From Humibacillus sp. DSM 29435 (GTDB lineage: Bacteria; Actinomycetota; Actinomycetes; Actinomycetales; Dermatophilaceae), in assembly GCF_001758225.1 (NCBI RefSeq), contig NZ_MAST01000045.1, positions 186,001-250,000 on the forward strand: a stretch of DNA of 64,000 nucleotides, in the 5' to 3' direction. Below the pieces are notes generated by a model. The model was given only the letters and a program-made list of their open reading frames with translations. It searched no databases and was not told the origin of the DNA. Numbering within the stretch: the first letter of the stretch is position 1; every line of letters begins with the position of its first letter. The position numbers were made by a program, and so were the translations under genes. Shown here in pieces: positions 43,256-51,473 of the stretch.

Positions 43256-44103
43256 GCCCGACCTCCTCGGGGCGCCACGGGCTGCCGGCGGCTCCCGACC
43301 CGTTGCCGCTGTCGGTCGTCGACAACCACGTGCACCTCGATATCACCCGCGAGGGGGATGAGCCGTTCGACGTAGCCGAGGCCGTGGCCAGGGCTCGGTC
43401 GGTCGGGGTGACCCGGCTCGTGCAGGTGGGCTGCGACCTCGACGGCATCGCGTTCACGATGGACGTGATCGACCGGCATCCGGAGATCGTGGGCGGAATC
43501 GCGCTGCACCCCAACGAGATTCCTCGCCTGGCGGCATCGGGTGGTCTCGAGGACGCGTACGCAGAGGTCGAGCGCTGCGCGACGCACGATCGCATCCGGG
43601 CGATCGGCGAGACCGGCCTCGACTACTTCCGCACCGGGCCCGACGGCGTGCCGGCGCAGCAGGAGGGGTTCCGCTGGCACCTCGACCTCGCCAAGCGCAC
43701 GGGCAAGGCAGTGCAGATCCACGACCGCGACGCTCATGACGACGTGCTGCGCATCCTCATCGAAGAGGGCGCGCCCGAGCACACGGTGCTGCACTGTTTC
43801 TCGGGCGACCTGTCGATGGCGCGCGAGTGCGTCGAGCGCGGGTACTACCTCAGTTTCGCCGGCACGGTGACCTTCAAGAACGCGCGTGACCTACGCGACG
43901 CCCTGACGGCGGTTCCGCTCGACCGCCTGCTCGTCGAGACCGACGCGCCCTACCTGACGCCCTCGCCCCATCGTGGCGCGACCAACGCCTCCTACCTCGT
44001 GCCCCACACCGTCCGCGCCATCGCTGCGGTACTCGGCCTCGACGTGCCGGCCGTGTGCCGAGCCGTCTCCGAGAACTCCGAGCAGGTCTACGGGCCGTGG
44101 TGA
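43252..44103 (+). CDS. tatD: TatD family metal-dependent hydrolase
   Basis: 283 residues with a TIM-barrel metallo-hydrolase pattern: metal ligands in [32 protein letters not shown] and [14 protein letters not shown], and the terminal aspartate in [17 protein letters not shown]. TatD enzymes are Mg-dependent 3'-5' DNA exonucleases with reported roles in repair. The third ligand region reads HDRDAH. It overlaps metG by 4 bases and precedes rpfB by 211 bp. Confidence 0.92.
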   Translation: MSPTSSGRHGLPAAPDPLPLSVVDNHVHLDITREGDEPFDVAEAVARARSVGVTRLVQVGCDLDGIAFTMDVIDRHPEIVGGIALHPNEIPRLAASGGLEDAYAEVERCATHDRIRAIGETGLDYFRTGPDGVPAQQEGFRWHLDLAKRTGKAVQIHDRDAHDDVLRILIEEGAPEHTVLHCFSGDLSMARECVERGYYLSFAGTVTFKNARDLRDALTAVPLDRLLVETDAPYLTPSPHRGATNASYLVPHTVRAIAAVLGLDVPAVCRAVSENSEQVYGPW

Positions 44104-44111
44104 CGGCCATT

Positions 44112-44126
44112 GAACCGTGTCGGTTC
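44112..44126 (+). terminator. Small hairpin after tatD
   Basis: GAACCG-TGT-CGGTTC forms a 6-bp stem starting 9 bases after the tatD stop. It has no T-tract, and may contribute to ending the metG-tatD transcript. Confidence 0.35.
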
Positions 44127-44220
44127 CGAGTCGCAAACGTTACCGAAATTTGACCTTCACCCCGCGGGTCCGTCACTCTAGGGCGTAGATCGTCCATCGA
44201 CGCACGGATGCCGTGCCTGC

Positions 44221-44255
44221 CTGACCCTGCCGAGAACGACCTCGGTGCGGGTCAG
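44221..44255 (+). promoter_or_regulatory. Conspicuous hairpin in the rpfB leader
   Basis: CTGACCC (44221-44227) pairs with GGGTCAG (44249-44255), and CCGAG (44230-44234) with CTCGG (44241-44245), around an AACGAC loop. It lies 60 bp before TTG 44315 and may affect rpfB expression. Actinobacterial rpf genes are often riboswitch-controlled, but I cannot match this leader to the ydaO/c-di-AMP consensus. Confidence 0.45.
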
Positions 44256-44314
44256 ATCTGTGTAAGCCCCCGCCGCTGGTAGCGCAGCTCGAACCCCTCG
44301 AACTACGGAGTGTC

Positions 44315-45463
44315 TTGTTCTCTCGCAACACCAAAGTCCTTTCCTTCGCCGGTGCCGGTGCCGCCCTGCTGCTCACCGCGGCCGGCGTCGGAGCCGCCCA
44401 GATCGACAAGGCGGTGACCCTGTCGGTCGACGGCCAGGCCCGTGCTGCCCATGTCTTCGGCAGCACCGTCGGTGACCTGCTCGAGAACCAGGGCATCACG
44501 ATCGGAGCCGACGACCGGGTCGTGCCCGCCGTCGGCGCGGCACTTCACGACGGAGACACCGTCAACGTCGCCTACGCTCGCCCGCTCACGGTCACGGTTG
44601 ACGGCAAGACCCGCACGGTGAACACCACCGAGCGCACCGTCGAGGGAGCACTGGCCGCCTTGGGGCTGCGCGAAGAGGGCGGCCGTCTGTCGGTGTCGCG
44701 CTCCCAGACCATCGGGCGCAGCGGTCTCGCCATGTCGCTGGTGACGCCCAAGCAGGTCTCCATCGTTGCCGACGGCAAGACCACGAAGAAGACGATCACC
44801 GCCGGCACCGTCGGCGAGGCTCTCGTTCAGCTGCGCATCGCCGTGGGCGGCGCCGACCAGGTCACCCCCGCCGTCAGCGCTCCCCTCACCGACGCCATGA
44901 CCGTGACGGTCAAGCGGGTGACCACCCGAAGCACGAGCCGCACCGAGAGCATCCCGTTCGCCACGGTGCGTACCTCCTCGTCGCAGCTCTACACGGGCGA
45001 CACCAAGGTCGACGTGCGCGGCGTCAACGGCGCTCGCACCGTCACGACGCGACAGACGCTGGTCGACGGGGCAGCGTACGGAGCCGCGAAGTCCGACGCC
45101 AAGGTCACCAAGGCGCCTACGAAACAGGTTCTGCTGGTGGGCACCAAGACCCGCCCGGCGCCGGCGCCGCGCCCCAGCACACCGAGCGCCAGCAAGCCGC
45201 CGTCGGGGGGGTCGGGTGGGGCCATCAACCTGGCTCGCGCCGGCATGTGGGACGGCATCGCGGCCTGCGAGTCGGGCAACAACTGGTCGATCAACACCGG
45301 CAACGGCTACTACGGCGGCCTCCAGTTCGCGAGCTCGACGTGGCTCGGAGCCGGTGGTGGCGACTTCGCCCCGCGGGCTGACCTCGCCAGCCGCGCCGAG
45401 CAGATCACCGTCGCCAACCGGCTCTACGCCACGAGTGGCACCTCCCAGTGGGGTTGTGGCTGA
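44315..45463 (+). CDS. rpfB: Resuscitation-promoting factor RpfB
   Basis: 382 residues from TTG 44315 (CGGAG ribosome-binding site). The N-terminus (VLSFAGAGAALLLTAAGVGA) is a signal or anchor. Three DUF348-type repeats follow (starting VTLSVDGQARA, TVTVDGKTRTV and VSIVADGKTT), then a G5 domain (about 210-280), a Pro/Ser-rich linker and a C-terminal lysozyme-like Rpf domain with the catalytic glutamate in IAACESGNNWSINTGNGYYG. It cleaves peptidoglycan and stimulates regrowth of dormant cells. The rpfB-ksgA-ispE order is a hallmark of actinobacteria. Confidence 0.95.
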   Translation: MFSRNTKVLSFAGAGAALLLTAAGVGAAQIDKAVTLSVDGQARAAHVFGSTVGDLLENQGITIGADDRVVPAVGAALHDGDTVNVAYARPLTVTVDGKTRTVNTTERTVEGALAALGLREEGGRLSVSRSQTIGRSGLAMSLVTPKQVSIVADGKTTKKTITAGTVGEALVQLRIAVGGADQVTPAVSAPLTDAMTVTVKRVTTRSTSRTESIPFATVRTSSSQLYTGDTKVDVRGVNGARTVTTRQTLVDGAAYGAAKSDAKVTKAPTKQVLLVGTKTRPAPAPRPSTPSASKPPSGGSGGAINLARAGMWDGIAACESGNNWSINTGNGYYGGLQFASSTWLGAGGGDFAPRADLASRAEQITVANRLYATSGTSQWGCG

Positions 45464-45486
45464 GCGAGACCGCCCAGCGCGCTGAG

Positions 45487-45513
45487 CATGAACCGTCGAC
45501 CTGACGGTTCATG
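45487..45513 (+). terminator. Hairpin terminator after rpfB
   Basis: CATGAACCGTC and GACGGTTCATG form a perfect 11-bp stem with a GACCT loop, 24 bases after the rpfB stop. It lacks a T-tract. It separates rpfB from ksgA. Confidence 0.6.
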
Positions 45514-45570
45514 GCAGCCGCCCCGAGCAGTCGACGACGACGGTCTCGGCCCGAGCCGTAGGGTGGCGCC

Positions 45571-46524
45571 ATGACGAAGAAGGGCGCGTCCCCATCAGCC
45601 GCTGCCCCCGATGCGGCGCTGCTCGGGCCCGTTCAGGTGCGCGAGCTCGCCGAGCGACTCGAGGTGCGCCCGACCAAGCAGTGGGGCCAGAACTTCGTCG
45701 TTGACGCGAACACCGTGCGCAAGATCGTACGGGTGGCGGGCGTGGGTGCCGACGACACCGTGGTCGAGGTCGGCCCCGGGCTGGGTTCGCTCACCCTGGC
45801 GCTGCTGCCCGTGGTGAGCCGGGTCATCGCCGTGGAGGTCGACCCACGACTGGCCGGTGCCCTCGAGTCGACCGTCGCGGCCTACCAGCCAGAACATGTC
45901 GACCGGCTGCGGTTGGTCGCCGCTGACGCCCTCACCGTGACCAAGCTGCCCGGACCGGCCCCAACCGCCCTGGTCGCCAACCTGCCGTACAACATCTCGG
46001 TTCCGGTCGTGTTGTCCTTCCTCGAGCGGTTCCCGAGCATCCAGCGGGTGCTGGTGATGGTACAGCTCGAGGTGGCCGAACGGCTGGCTGCTCCGCCAGG
46101 AAGCCGGATCTACGGGGTGCCGAGCCTCAAGGCCGCCTGGTACGCCGATGTCGAGCTGGCCGGACGCGTCGGTCGTACCGTCTTCTGGCCGGTGCCGAAT
46201 GTCGACTCGGGCCTGGTCTCGATGGTGCGCCGCGCGGCACCGGCCACGACGGCCAGTCGCGAGGAGGTCTTCCGGTGTGTCGACGCCGCCTTCCTGCACC
46301 GGCGCAAGGCGATGCGCGGTGCACTCGCCTCCTGGGCCGGCTCGCCCGACCTGGCTGAGCAGGCGCTGGTGACCGCCGGTGTCGACCCCATGGTGCGCGG
46401 AGAGCAGCTCGGCATCGCCGACTTCGCCCGCATTGCCGAGTCACGGGTGCCCACCGACCCTGGCGCCGACGAGAGCGTCGTCGCGGGCGCGACAGGCAAG
46501 AAGCGCAGGCGGAAGAACGCATAG
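45571..46524 (+). CDS. rsmA: 16S rRNA (adenine(1518)-N6/adenine(1519)-N6)-dimethyltransferase
   Basis: 317 residues (KsgA). The family motifs are complete: [21 protein letters not shown] loop [16 protein letters not shown], and the catalytic NLPYNIS in [18 protein letters not shown]. It dimethylates two adjacent adenosines near the 3' end of 16S rRNA late in small-subunit assembly. A C-terminal basic tail (GKKRRRKNA) follows the fold. It is followed 9 bp later by ispE, the usual actinobacterial pairing. Confidence 0.95.
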   Translation: MTKKGASPSAAAPDAALLGPVQVRELAERLEVRPTKQWGQNFVVDANTVRKIVRVAGVGADDTVVEVGPGLGSLTLALLPVVSRVIAVEVDPRLAGALESTVAAYQPEHVDRLRLVAADALTVTKLPGPAPTALVANLPYNISVPVVLSFLERFPSIQRVLVMVQLEVAERLAAPPGSRIYGVPSLKAAWYADVELAGRVGRTVFWPVPNVDSGLVSMVRRAAPATTASREEVFRCVDAAFLHRRKAMRGALASWAGSPDLAEQALVTAGVDPMVRGEQLGIADFARIAESRVPTDPGADESVVAGATGKKRRRKNA

Positions 46525-46533
46525 GGTGACGAC

Positions 46534-47472
46534 ATGACCGCTGCGCCGACCCTTCCCGGAACCGTCACGGTTCGGGTGCCGGCCAAGGTGAACCTGCAGC
46601 TCAAGGTCGGTCAGCGACGTGCTGACGGCTACCACGACCTCGCAACCGTGTTCCAGGCGGTCTCGCTGCACGACCAGGTGTCGGTCGCCCGTTGGGACGC
46701 CTGGGAGGTGGTGCCCTCGGGCACGTATGCCGCGGGCATCCCGACCGACGAGGGAAACCTGGCGGTGCGGGCCGCCAAGCTGGTGGCCGAGCGGTGCCAC
46801 ATCGACGAGTCGCTCTCGATCCGCATCGACAAGGACATCCCGATCGCCGGCGGCATGGCGGGCGGGTCGGCCGACGCCGCCGCCACTCTGCTCGCCTGCG
46901 ACCAGCTGTGGGGGCTCGGGCTCGACCGCGACGAGATGGCCTCGATGGCTGCGGAGCTGGGCAGCGACGTGACCTTTCCCCTTCACGGCGGCACCGCGAT
47001 GGCCTCCGGCCGTGGAGAGCAGATCGCGCCGGTGCTGGCTCGGGGCACCTTCTACTGGGTCTTCGCCGTCAGTGACCAGGGCCTGTCGACACCGGCGGTG
47101 TATGCCGAGTGCGACCGGCTCCGCGAACGTAGTGGTGAGAGGGTCCCGTCTCCTGAGATCGACGCCGAGCTGATGGGTGCTCTGCGCCAGGGCGACGCCG
47201 TCGCCCTCGGTCGCGCCCTGCACAACGACCTCGAACCGGCCGCCTTCTCGTTGCGACCCGAGCTGAAGGAGCTGCGTGACGCCGGGGTCGACTTCGGAGC
47301 CCTGGGCGGCATGGTGTCGGGATCGGGCCCGACGGTGGCCTTTCTCACCGCGAGCCACGAGGCCGCGCTCGACCTGTCGGTGTCGCTGGCCGCCGCCGAC
47401 GTCGCCGGAGACCTGCGCCGAGCCAAGGGCCCGGTGCACGGAGCCCACGTGGTGACCGGTTCCCGCGACTGA
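46534..47472 (+). CDS. ispE: 4-diphosphocytidyl-2-C-methyl-D-erythritol kinase
   Basis: 312 residues of the GHMP kinase fold: VRVPAKVNLQLKVGQRRADG, with the ispE-typical DGYHDLATVFQAV, the phosphate-binding loop PIAGGMAGGSADAAATLLAC, and the C-terminal GGMVSGSGPTVAFL. It phosphorylates CDP-methylerythritol in the MEP isoprenoid pathway. ATG 46534 lies 9 bp after rsmA and is probably co-transcribed with it. Confidence 0.95.
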   Translation: MTAAPTLPGTVTVRVPAKVNLQLKVGQRRADGYHDLATVFQAVSLHDQVSVARWDAWEVVPSGTYAAGIPTDEGNLAVRAAKLVAERCHIDESLSIRIDKDIPIAGGMAGGSADAAATLLACDQLWGLGLDRDEMASMAAELGSDVTFPLHGGTAMASGRGEQIAPVLARGTFYWVFAVSDQGLSTPAVYAECDRLRERSGERVPSPEIDAELMGALRQGDAVALGRALHNDLEPAAFSLRPELKELRDAGVDFGALGGMVSGSGPTVAFLTASHEAALDLSVSLAAADVAGDLRRAKGPVHGAHVVTGSRD

Positions 47473-47665
47473 CCCAAACCGCCCCACCCACCCGCCCACC
47501 ATCCCGCGAACGACTCGTTCGAGGTCGAACGCGCCGGTCTACCGCAGCGTTCGACCACTACCCCAGCGTTCGACCCTTACGGTGGCGTTCGAGGCAGGCT
47601 AAGGGGTTCGACCGACCGCACCGTTTTCGGCGCGACCCGGGCCACCGCATAGAGTCGTCTCCGCC
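47473..47665. repeat. Intergenic region with CGTTCGA-rich repeats
   Basis: An imperfect 19-bp tandem repeat occurs three times at 47539-47595: CTACCGCAGCGTTCGACCA, CTACCCCAGCGTTCGACCC and TTACGGTGGCGTTCGAGGC. Just upstream is the inverted repeat CGTTCGA-GG-TCGAACG (47516-47531), overlapping CGAACG-ACT-CGTTCG (47507-47521). The region separates ispE from the ABC-F gene. The role is unknown; it may bind a regulator or be a decayed repeat array. Confidence 0.55.
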
Positions 47666-49525
47666 ATGGCCAACCTCGTATCCCTTGAACGCGTCTCTCT
47701 CGTCTTCGGCACCGCACACGTACTCGACGACGTGAGTATCGGCGTCCTCACCGGTGAACGCATCGGGGTGGTCGGCGTCAACGGTGGCGGCAAGTCGACC
47801 CTGCTACGGGTGATGGCCGACCTGCAGGAGCCCGACGAGGGCCGCGTCGCCAAGCAGGGCGGCGCTGACGGCATCCGCATCGGCATGCTCGCGCAGGACG
47901 ACGCCCTCGACCCGGCCTGGACGGTGCACGAGGCGGTGCTCGGTGACCGCGACGAGCACGTGTGGGCGGGTGACCCGCGCATCCGTGACGTCATGACCGG
48001 CCTGCTCGGCGGTATCGCGGCCGAGGCGATGGACGGGCTTGAGAGCAGGGTGGGCACCAAGTCGGGGGGCGAGCGGCGGCGCTTGGCCCTGGCCCGGCTG
48101 CTCGTCGACGACCCCGAGCTGCTGCTGCTCGATGAGCCGACCAACCATCTCGACGTCGAGGGGGTGGCCTGGCTCGCCGACCACCTGGCCAGCAAGCGGC
48201 CCCGCCCGGGCAACGCGACGGTCGCCATCACGCACGACCGCTGGTTCCTTGACGCCTACGCCACCACCACGTGGGAGGTCGAGAGCGGCAAGGTGAGCGA
48301 CTTCGAGGGTGGCTACGCCGCCTACGTGCTGGCCAAGGCTGAGCGCGACCGGTTGGCGGGCGTGGTCGCCGACCGGCGGGCGAACCTGATGCGCAAGGAG
48401 CTCGCCTGGCTGCGCCGAGGTCCACCGGCGCGCACGAGCAAGCCCAAGTTCCGCATCGACGCTGCCAACGCGTTGATCGCCGACGAGCCCGCGCCGCGTG
48501 ACAGCGTCGAGCTCGCCTCGTTCGCCACCAAGCGGCTCGGCAAGGATGTGCTCGACCTCGAGGACGCGACCATCGTTCTCGGCGAGCGCACGATCCTCGA
48601 CCGGGTCACCTGGCGGCTCGCGCCGGGGGAGCGGGTCGGCATCGTCGGGGTCAACGGCGCCGGCAAGTCGACGCTGCTCCGCGCCCTCACCGGCGAGATG
48701 CCGCTTGACGGCGGCCGCCGGAGGCAGGGCAAGACGGTGTCGATCGCCCATCTGACGCAGGAGGTTCGCGAGCTCGAACGGTTCGAAGCGTGGCGGGTGA
48801 TCGAGGCCATCGAGGACGTCAAGCAGTGGACCACCCTGGGCGGCAAGGAGATCAGCGCCGGGCAGCTCGCCACTCGACTCGGCTTCACCGGCGGCCGCCA
48901 GCAGACGCGGGTCGGTGACCTCAGCGGTGGGGAACGGCGCCGGCTGCAGCTGACTCGGCTGTTGCTCACCGAGCCCAACGTGCTCATTCTCGATGAGCCG
49001 ACCAACGACCTCGACATCCAGACACTGACCTCTCTGGAGGACGTGCTCGACGGTTGGCCCGGCACCCTCATCGTCGTCTCGCACGACCGGTACCTGCTCG
49101 AACGGGTCTGCGACCACGAGATCGCCCTGCTGGGCGACGGCAAGATCCGCGATCTCCCGGGCGGGGTCGAGGAGTATCTCCGCCTGCGCCACGACGCCGA
49201 CCGGGCCAGGGACCAGGCCAGGGACCAGGCCGCGTCCAGAACCTCGGCGGCCCCCGGCCCCGGAGGCAGGCCGGCGCCGGGTGGTGCCCACCCTGGCCCG
49301 ACGGCGAGCCCGGGTGAGCTGCGCGAGGCCCGTAAGAGCATGGCTCGCATCGAGAAGCAGCTCACGCGTCTCGACGACCGCGAGGCGAGGCTGCACGGCG
49401 AGATGGCCACGGCTGCGACGGATCCCGTCGCCCTGCGGGGCCTGAACACCTCGCTGCAGCAGGTTGTGGCCGAGCGTGAGCTGCTCGAGCTCGAGTGGCT
49501 CGAGGCTGCCGAGCTGCTGGGCTGA
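47666..49525 (+). CDS. ABC-F family ATPase (Uup-like)
   Basis: 619 residues with two ABC cassettes and no membrane domain. Cassette 1 has Walker A GVNGGGKSTLLRVM and signature KSGGERRRLALARLL; cassette 2 has GVNGAGKSTLLRAL and LSGGERRRLQLTRLL. The Walker B motifs are LLLLDEPTNHLDVE and VLILDEPTNDLDIQ. A linker of about 80 residues lies between cassettes. The C-terminus (about 520-619) is a Pro/Gly-rich linker and a coiled coil (ELREARKSMARIEKQLTRLD), as in Uup. ABC-F proteins act on the ribosome. A housekeeping role is more likely than resistance. Confidence 0.9.
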   Translation: MANLVSLERVSLVFGTAHVLDDVSIGVLTGERIGVVGVNGGGKSTLLRVMADLQEPDEGRVAKQGGADGIRIGMLAQDDALDPAWTVHEAVLGDRDEHVWAGDPRIRDVMTGLLGGIAAEAMDGLESRVGTKSGGERRRLALARLLVDDPELLLLDEPTNHLDVEGVAWLADHLASKRPRPGNATVAITHDRWFLDAYATTTWEVESGKVSDFEGGYAAYVLAKAERDRLAGVVADRRANLMRKELAWLRRGPPARTSKPKFRIDAANALIADEPAPRDSVELASFATKRLGKDVLDLEDATIVLGERTILDRVTWRLAPGERVGIVGVNGAGKSTLLRALTGEMPLDGGRRRQGKTVSIAHLTQEVRELERFEAWRVIEAIEDVKQWTTLGGKEISAGQLATRLGFTGGRQQTRVGDLSGGERRRLQLTRLLLTEPNVLILDEPTNDLDIQTLTSLEDVLDGWPGTLIVVSHDRYLLERVCDHEIALLGDGKIRDLPGGVEEYLRLRHDADRARDQARDQAASRTSAAPGPGGRPAPGGAHPGPTASPGELREARKSMARIEKQLTRLDDREARLHGEMATAATDPVALRGLNTSLQQVVAERELLELEWLEAAELLG

Positions 49526-49539
49526 CGCGCGCCCTCTTG

Positions 49540-49565
49540 AAACTATCTTGACGTCAAGATAGTTT
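49540..49565. promoter_or_regulatory. 26-bp perfect palindrome upstream of the VOC gene
   Basis: The palindrome runs from AAACTATCTTGAC (49540-49552) to its exact complement GTCAAGATAGTTT (49553-49565), immediately before ATG 49572. Its core TCTTGACGTCAAGA matches MarR-family operators, and related half-sites occur upstream of the marR gene at 50509. Repressor binding here would block the VOC gene's promoter or ribosome-binding site. Confidence 0.75.
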
Positions 49566-49571
49566 GGCGCA

Positions 49572-49928
49572 ATGGAGATGAGCCTGCATCACGTTCAGCT
49601 GTCGGGCCCTGCCGGGTGCGAGGAGGCGATGCGCGCGTTCTGGGTGGGTGCGATCGGACTCACCGAGGTGGTGAAGCCGGAACGCCTCCGCGCCCGGGGC
49701 GGCGCCTGGTTCCGCGGCGGCCGGCTCGAGGTGCACGTCGGCATCGAGGACGACTTCGCGCCCGCCCGAAAGGCTCACCCCGGCATCGCTGTCGGCGACG
49801 TCGAGGCGCTGTCGGCCAGCGTGGCCTCGTCGGGGGCACCGGTCACCTGGGACGACAACATCCCCGGTGTGCGCCGCTTCCACACGACCGACCCGGTGGG
49901 CAACCGTGTGGAGTTCCAACAGGCATGA
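49572..49928 (+). CDS. VOC/glyoxalase family protein
   Basis: 118 residues with a single beta-alpha-beta-beta-beta VOC module pattern: SLHHVQLSGPAGCEEAMRAF, then GAWFRGGRLEVHVGIEDDFA and the terminal TDPVGNRVEFQQ, whose glutamate and the early histidines (LHHVQL) are likely metal ligands. ATG 49578 is an alternative start. It lies 6 bp after the 26-bp palindrome and 56 bp before the convergent marR stop. Members include glyoxalases and resistance proteins; the substrate is unknown. Confidence 0.78.
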   Translation: MEMSLHHVQLSGPAGCEEAMRAFWVGAIGLTEVVKPERLRARGGAWFRGGRLEVHVGIEDDFAPARKAHPGIAVGDVEALSASVASSGAPVTWDDNIPGVRRFHTTDPVGNRVEFQQA

Positions 49929-49984
49929 CGACCCCCATCAGGAGGCAGCCCCCCTGCGCCTTCAGGCTCGCCGACGCGGCGCCG

Positions 49985-50509
49985 TCAGGCGCCTCGGGCC
50001 TCGCGGGCCTCAAGGGGAACGAGCATCGCGCGCAGCAGCGCCGCGAGACTGGCCTGGTCGGCCGTGGGGAGCTGCGAGAGCAACGACTTCTCCTGCTCGA
50101 TCAGGTCTGCCATCGCCGAGTCGACCACGTCACGGCCTGCCGCCGTGAGCCGCACGAGCACCCCGCGCCGGTCGCCCGGGTCGGGGCGGCGCACGACGAA
50201 CCCCCGACGCTCAAGTCGGTCGACCCGGTTGGTCATCGTGCCCGACGTCACCAGCGTCTGCTGCACCAGCGCTCCGGGGGAGAGCTCATAGGGCTCGCCG
50301 GCACGACGCAGCGCCGAGAGCACGTCGAAGGCCCATCCCTCGAGCAGGTGCTCGGCGAAGGCCGACCCGCGAGCCAGATCGAGCCGACGGGCCAACCGCG
50401 ACACCCGCGAGAGAACCTCGAGTGGGCTGACGTCGAGGTCAGGCCGTTCGCGACGCCAGGCCGAGACGATCTCGTCCACGTCATCGACAGGCGGTCGATG
50501 GAAGCTCAT
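49985..50509 (-). CDS. MarR family transcriptional regulator
   Basis: 174 residues from ATG 50509. The winged helix has LSPGALVQQTLVTSGTMTNR, then VDRLERRGFVVRRPDPGDRR and GVLVRLTAAGRDVVD. The N-terminal helical part (LEVLSRVSRLARRLDLARGS) forms the dimer interface. It is divergent from the tam-like gene with operator-like palindromes between them, and the same motif sits in front of the VOC gene, so it likely represses itself and both neighbours. Confidence 0.9.
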   Translation of the reverse strand: MSFHRPPVDDVDEIVSAWRRERPDLDVSPLEVLSRVSRLARRLDLARGSAFAEHLLEGWAFDVLSALRRAGEPYELSPGALVQQTLVTSGTMTNRVDRLERRGFVVRRPDPGDRRGVLVRLTAAGRDVVDSAMADLIEQEKSLLSQLPTADQASLAALLRAMLVPLEAREARGA

Positions 50510-50528
50510 GCATCGACTGTAGTGCGCA

Positions 50529-50548
50529 TCAAGAGTCTTGACATCAAA
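50529..50548. promoter_or_regulatory. MarR operator between marR and tam-like gene
   Basis: TCAAG-AGT-CTTGA (50529-50541) overlaps a second imperfect palindrome CTTGA-CA-TCAAA (50537-50548). They share the TCTTGA/TCAAGA half-sites of the 49540 palindrome. Position is 20 bp upstream of the marR ATG on the minus strand and 16 bp upstream of ATG 50564. Confidence 0.65.
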
Positions 50549-50563
50549 CAATGAAAGGCCGCT

Positions 50564-51409
50564 ATGACCGACCGACAGAGCAGTGACGAGGCAAGCTCGA
50601 AGGCGTCTGCGTGGAACCCCGCGCAGTACGCCCACTTCGGAGGCTTTCGCGACCGTCCGTTCCATGAGCTCGTGGCTCGCATCGGCGCCGTCGAACCCAA
50701 GGTCGTCGTCGACCTCGGCTGTGGCCCGGGAGATCTCACCCTGACGCTGGCCGATCGGTGGCCGGACGCGCACGTGGTGGGCGTCGACAGCTCGGCCGAG
50801 ATGCTCGAAGCGGCGCGGGCCGCGGATGCCGGTCACCGCGTCGAGTGGGTGCAGGCCACGGCGGAGAACTGGGACGGAGCCGAAGCGAGCGGCTGCGTGG
50901 ACGTGCTCGTGACCAATGCGACGCTGCAGTGGGTGCCGAGCCACCTGCGCCTGATTCCATCGTGGGTCAGCGCCCTGGCGCCCGGTGGCACGTTCGCCAT
51001 GCAGGTGCCGGCGAACTTCGACGCCCCGTCGCACCGGCTGATGCGTGAGGTCGCCGCTCGCCACTCTCGCGCAGACGACCTCGCCCCCGGCCTCGACCGG
51101 GCCGCCGGTACTGCCCTCCCCGAGACGTATGCTGCCCTGCTGCTCGAGGTCAGCGCCGACGTCGACGTCTGGCAGACGACCTACCTGCAGGTGCTGGCGC
51201 CCCCGGCTGACGGTACCCATCCGGTGCTCGACTGGGTCAAGGGAACGGGCCTGCGCCCGGTTCTCGGGGTGCTCACCGATACCGCAGAACGTGACGCTTT
51301 CGTCGCCGACTATGAGGCAGAGCTTGAGAAGGCCTATCCAAGACGGCCGTTCGGTGTCTTGTTCCCTTTCACCCGTACCTTCGCGGTCGCCCGCGCGGCT
51401 GAGGTCTGA
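50564..51409 (+). CDS. tam: Trans-aconitate 2-methyltransferase-like protein
   Basis: 281 residues. Class I SAM methyltransferase with Tam-like features: WNPAQYAHFGGFRDRPFHEL, motif I VVVDLGCGPGDLTLTLADRW, then VGVDSSAEMLEAARA and TNATLQWVPSH, and the late FPFTRTFAVARA. Tam methylates trans-aconitate, a spontaneous by-product that inhibits aconitase. ATG 50564 has an AAAGG ribosome-binding site. Divergent from, and probably repressed by, the MarR regulator at 50509. Confidence 0.82.
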   Translation: MTDRQSSDEASSKASAWNPAQYAHFGGFRDRPFHELVARIGAVEPKVVVDLGCGPGDLTLTLADRWPDAHVVGVDSSAEMLEAARAADAGHRVEWVQATAENWDGAEASGCVDVLVTNATLQWVPSHLRLIPSWVSALAPGGTFAMQVPANFDAPSHRLMREVAARHSRADDLAPGLDRAAGTALPETYAALLLEVSADVDVWQTTYLQVLAPPADGTHPVLDWVKGTGLRPVLGVLTDTAERDAFVADYEAELEKAYPRRPFGVLFPFTRTFAVARAAEV

Positions 51410-51473
51410 GTCAGGTTCTCAGTCACGAGCAGCGGGGTCGAGCCGGGTTCGGCAATGCCACCGCACCGTGCGC

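Noticed and set aside
44104-44314. ydaO/c-di-AMP riboswitch upstream of rpfB
   Set aside because: The conserved motif blocks of that riboswitch are not visible; only a local hairpin is supported.
47507-47521. CGAACG-ACT-CGTTCG as a LexA/SOS box
   Set aside because: Actinobacterial LexA sites are CGAAC-N4-GTTCG; here the half-sites are separated by 5 bases and the downstream gene is not an SOS gene.
47804-49396. Minus-strand frame (530 codons) opposite the ABC-F gene
   Set aside because: Antisense shadow; the plus strand shows both ABC cassettes intact.
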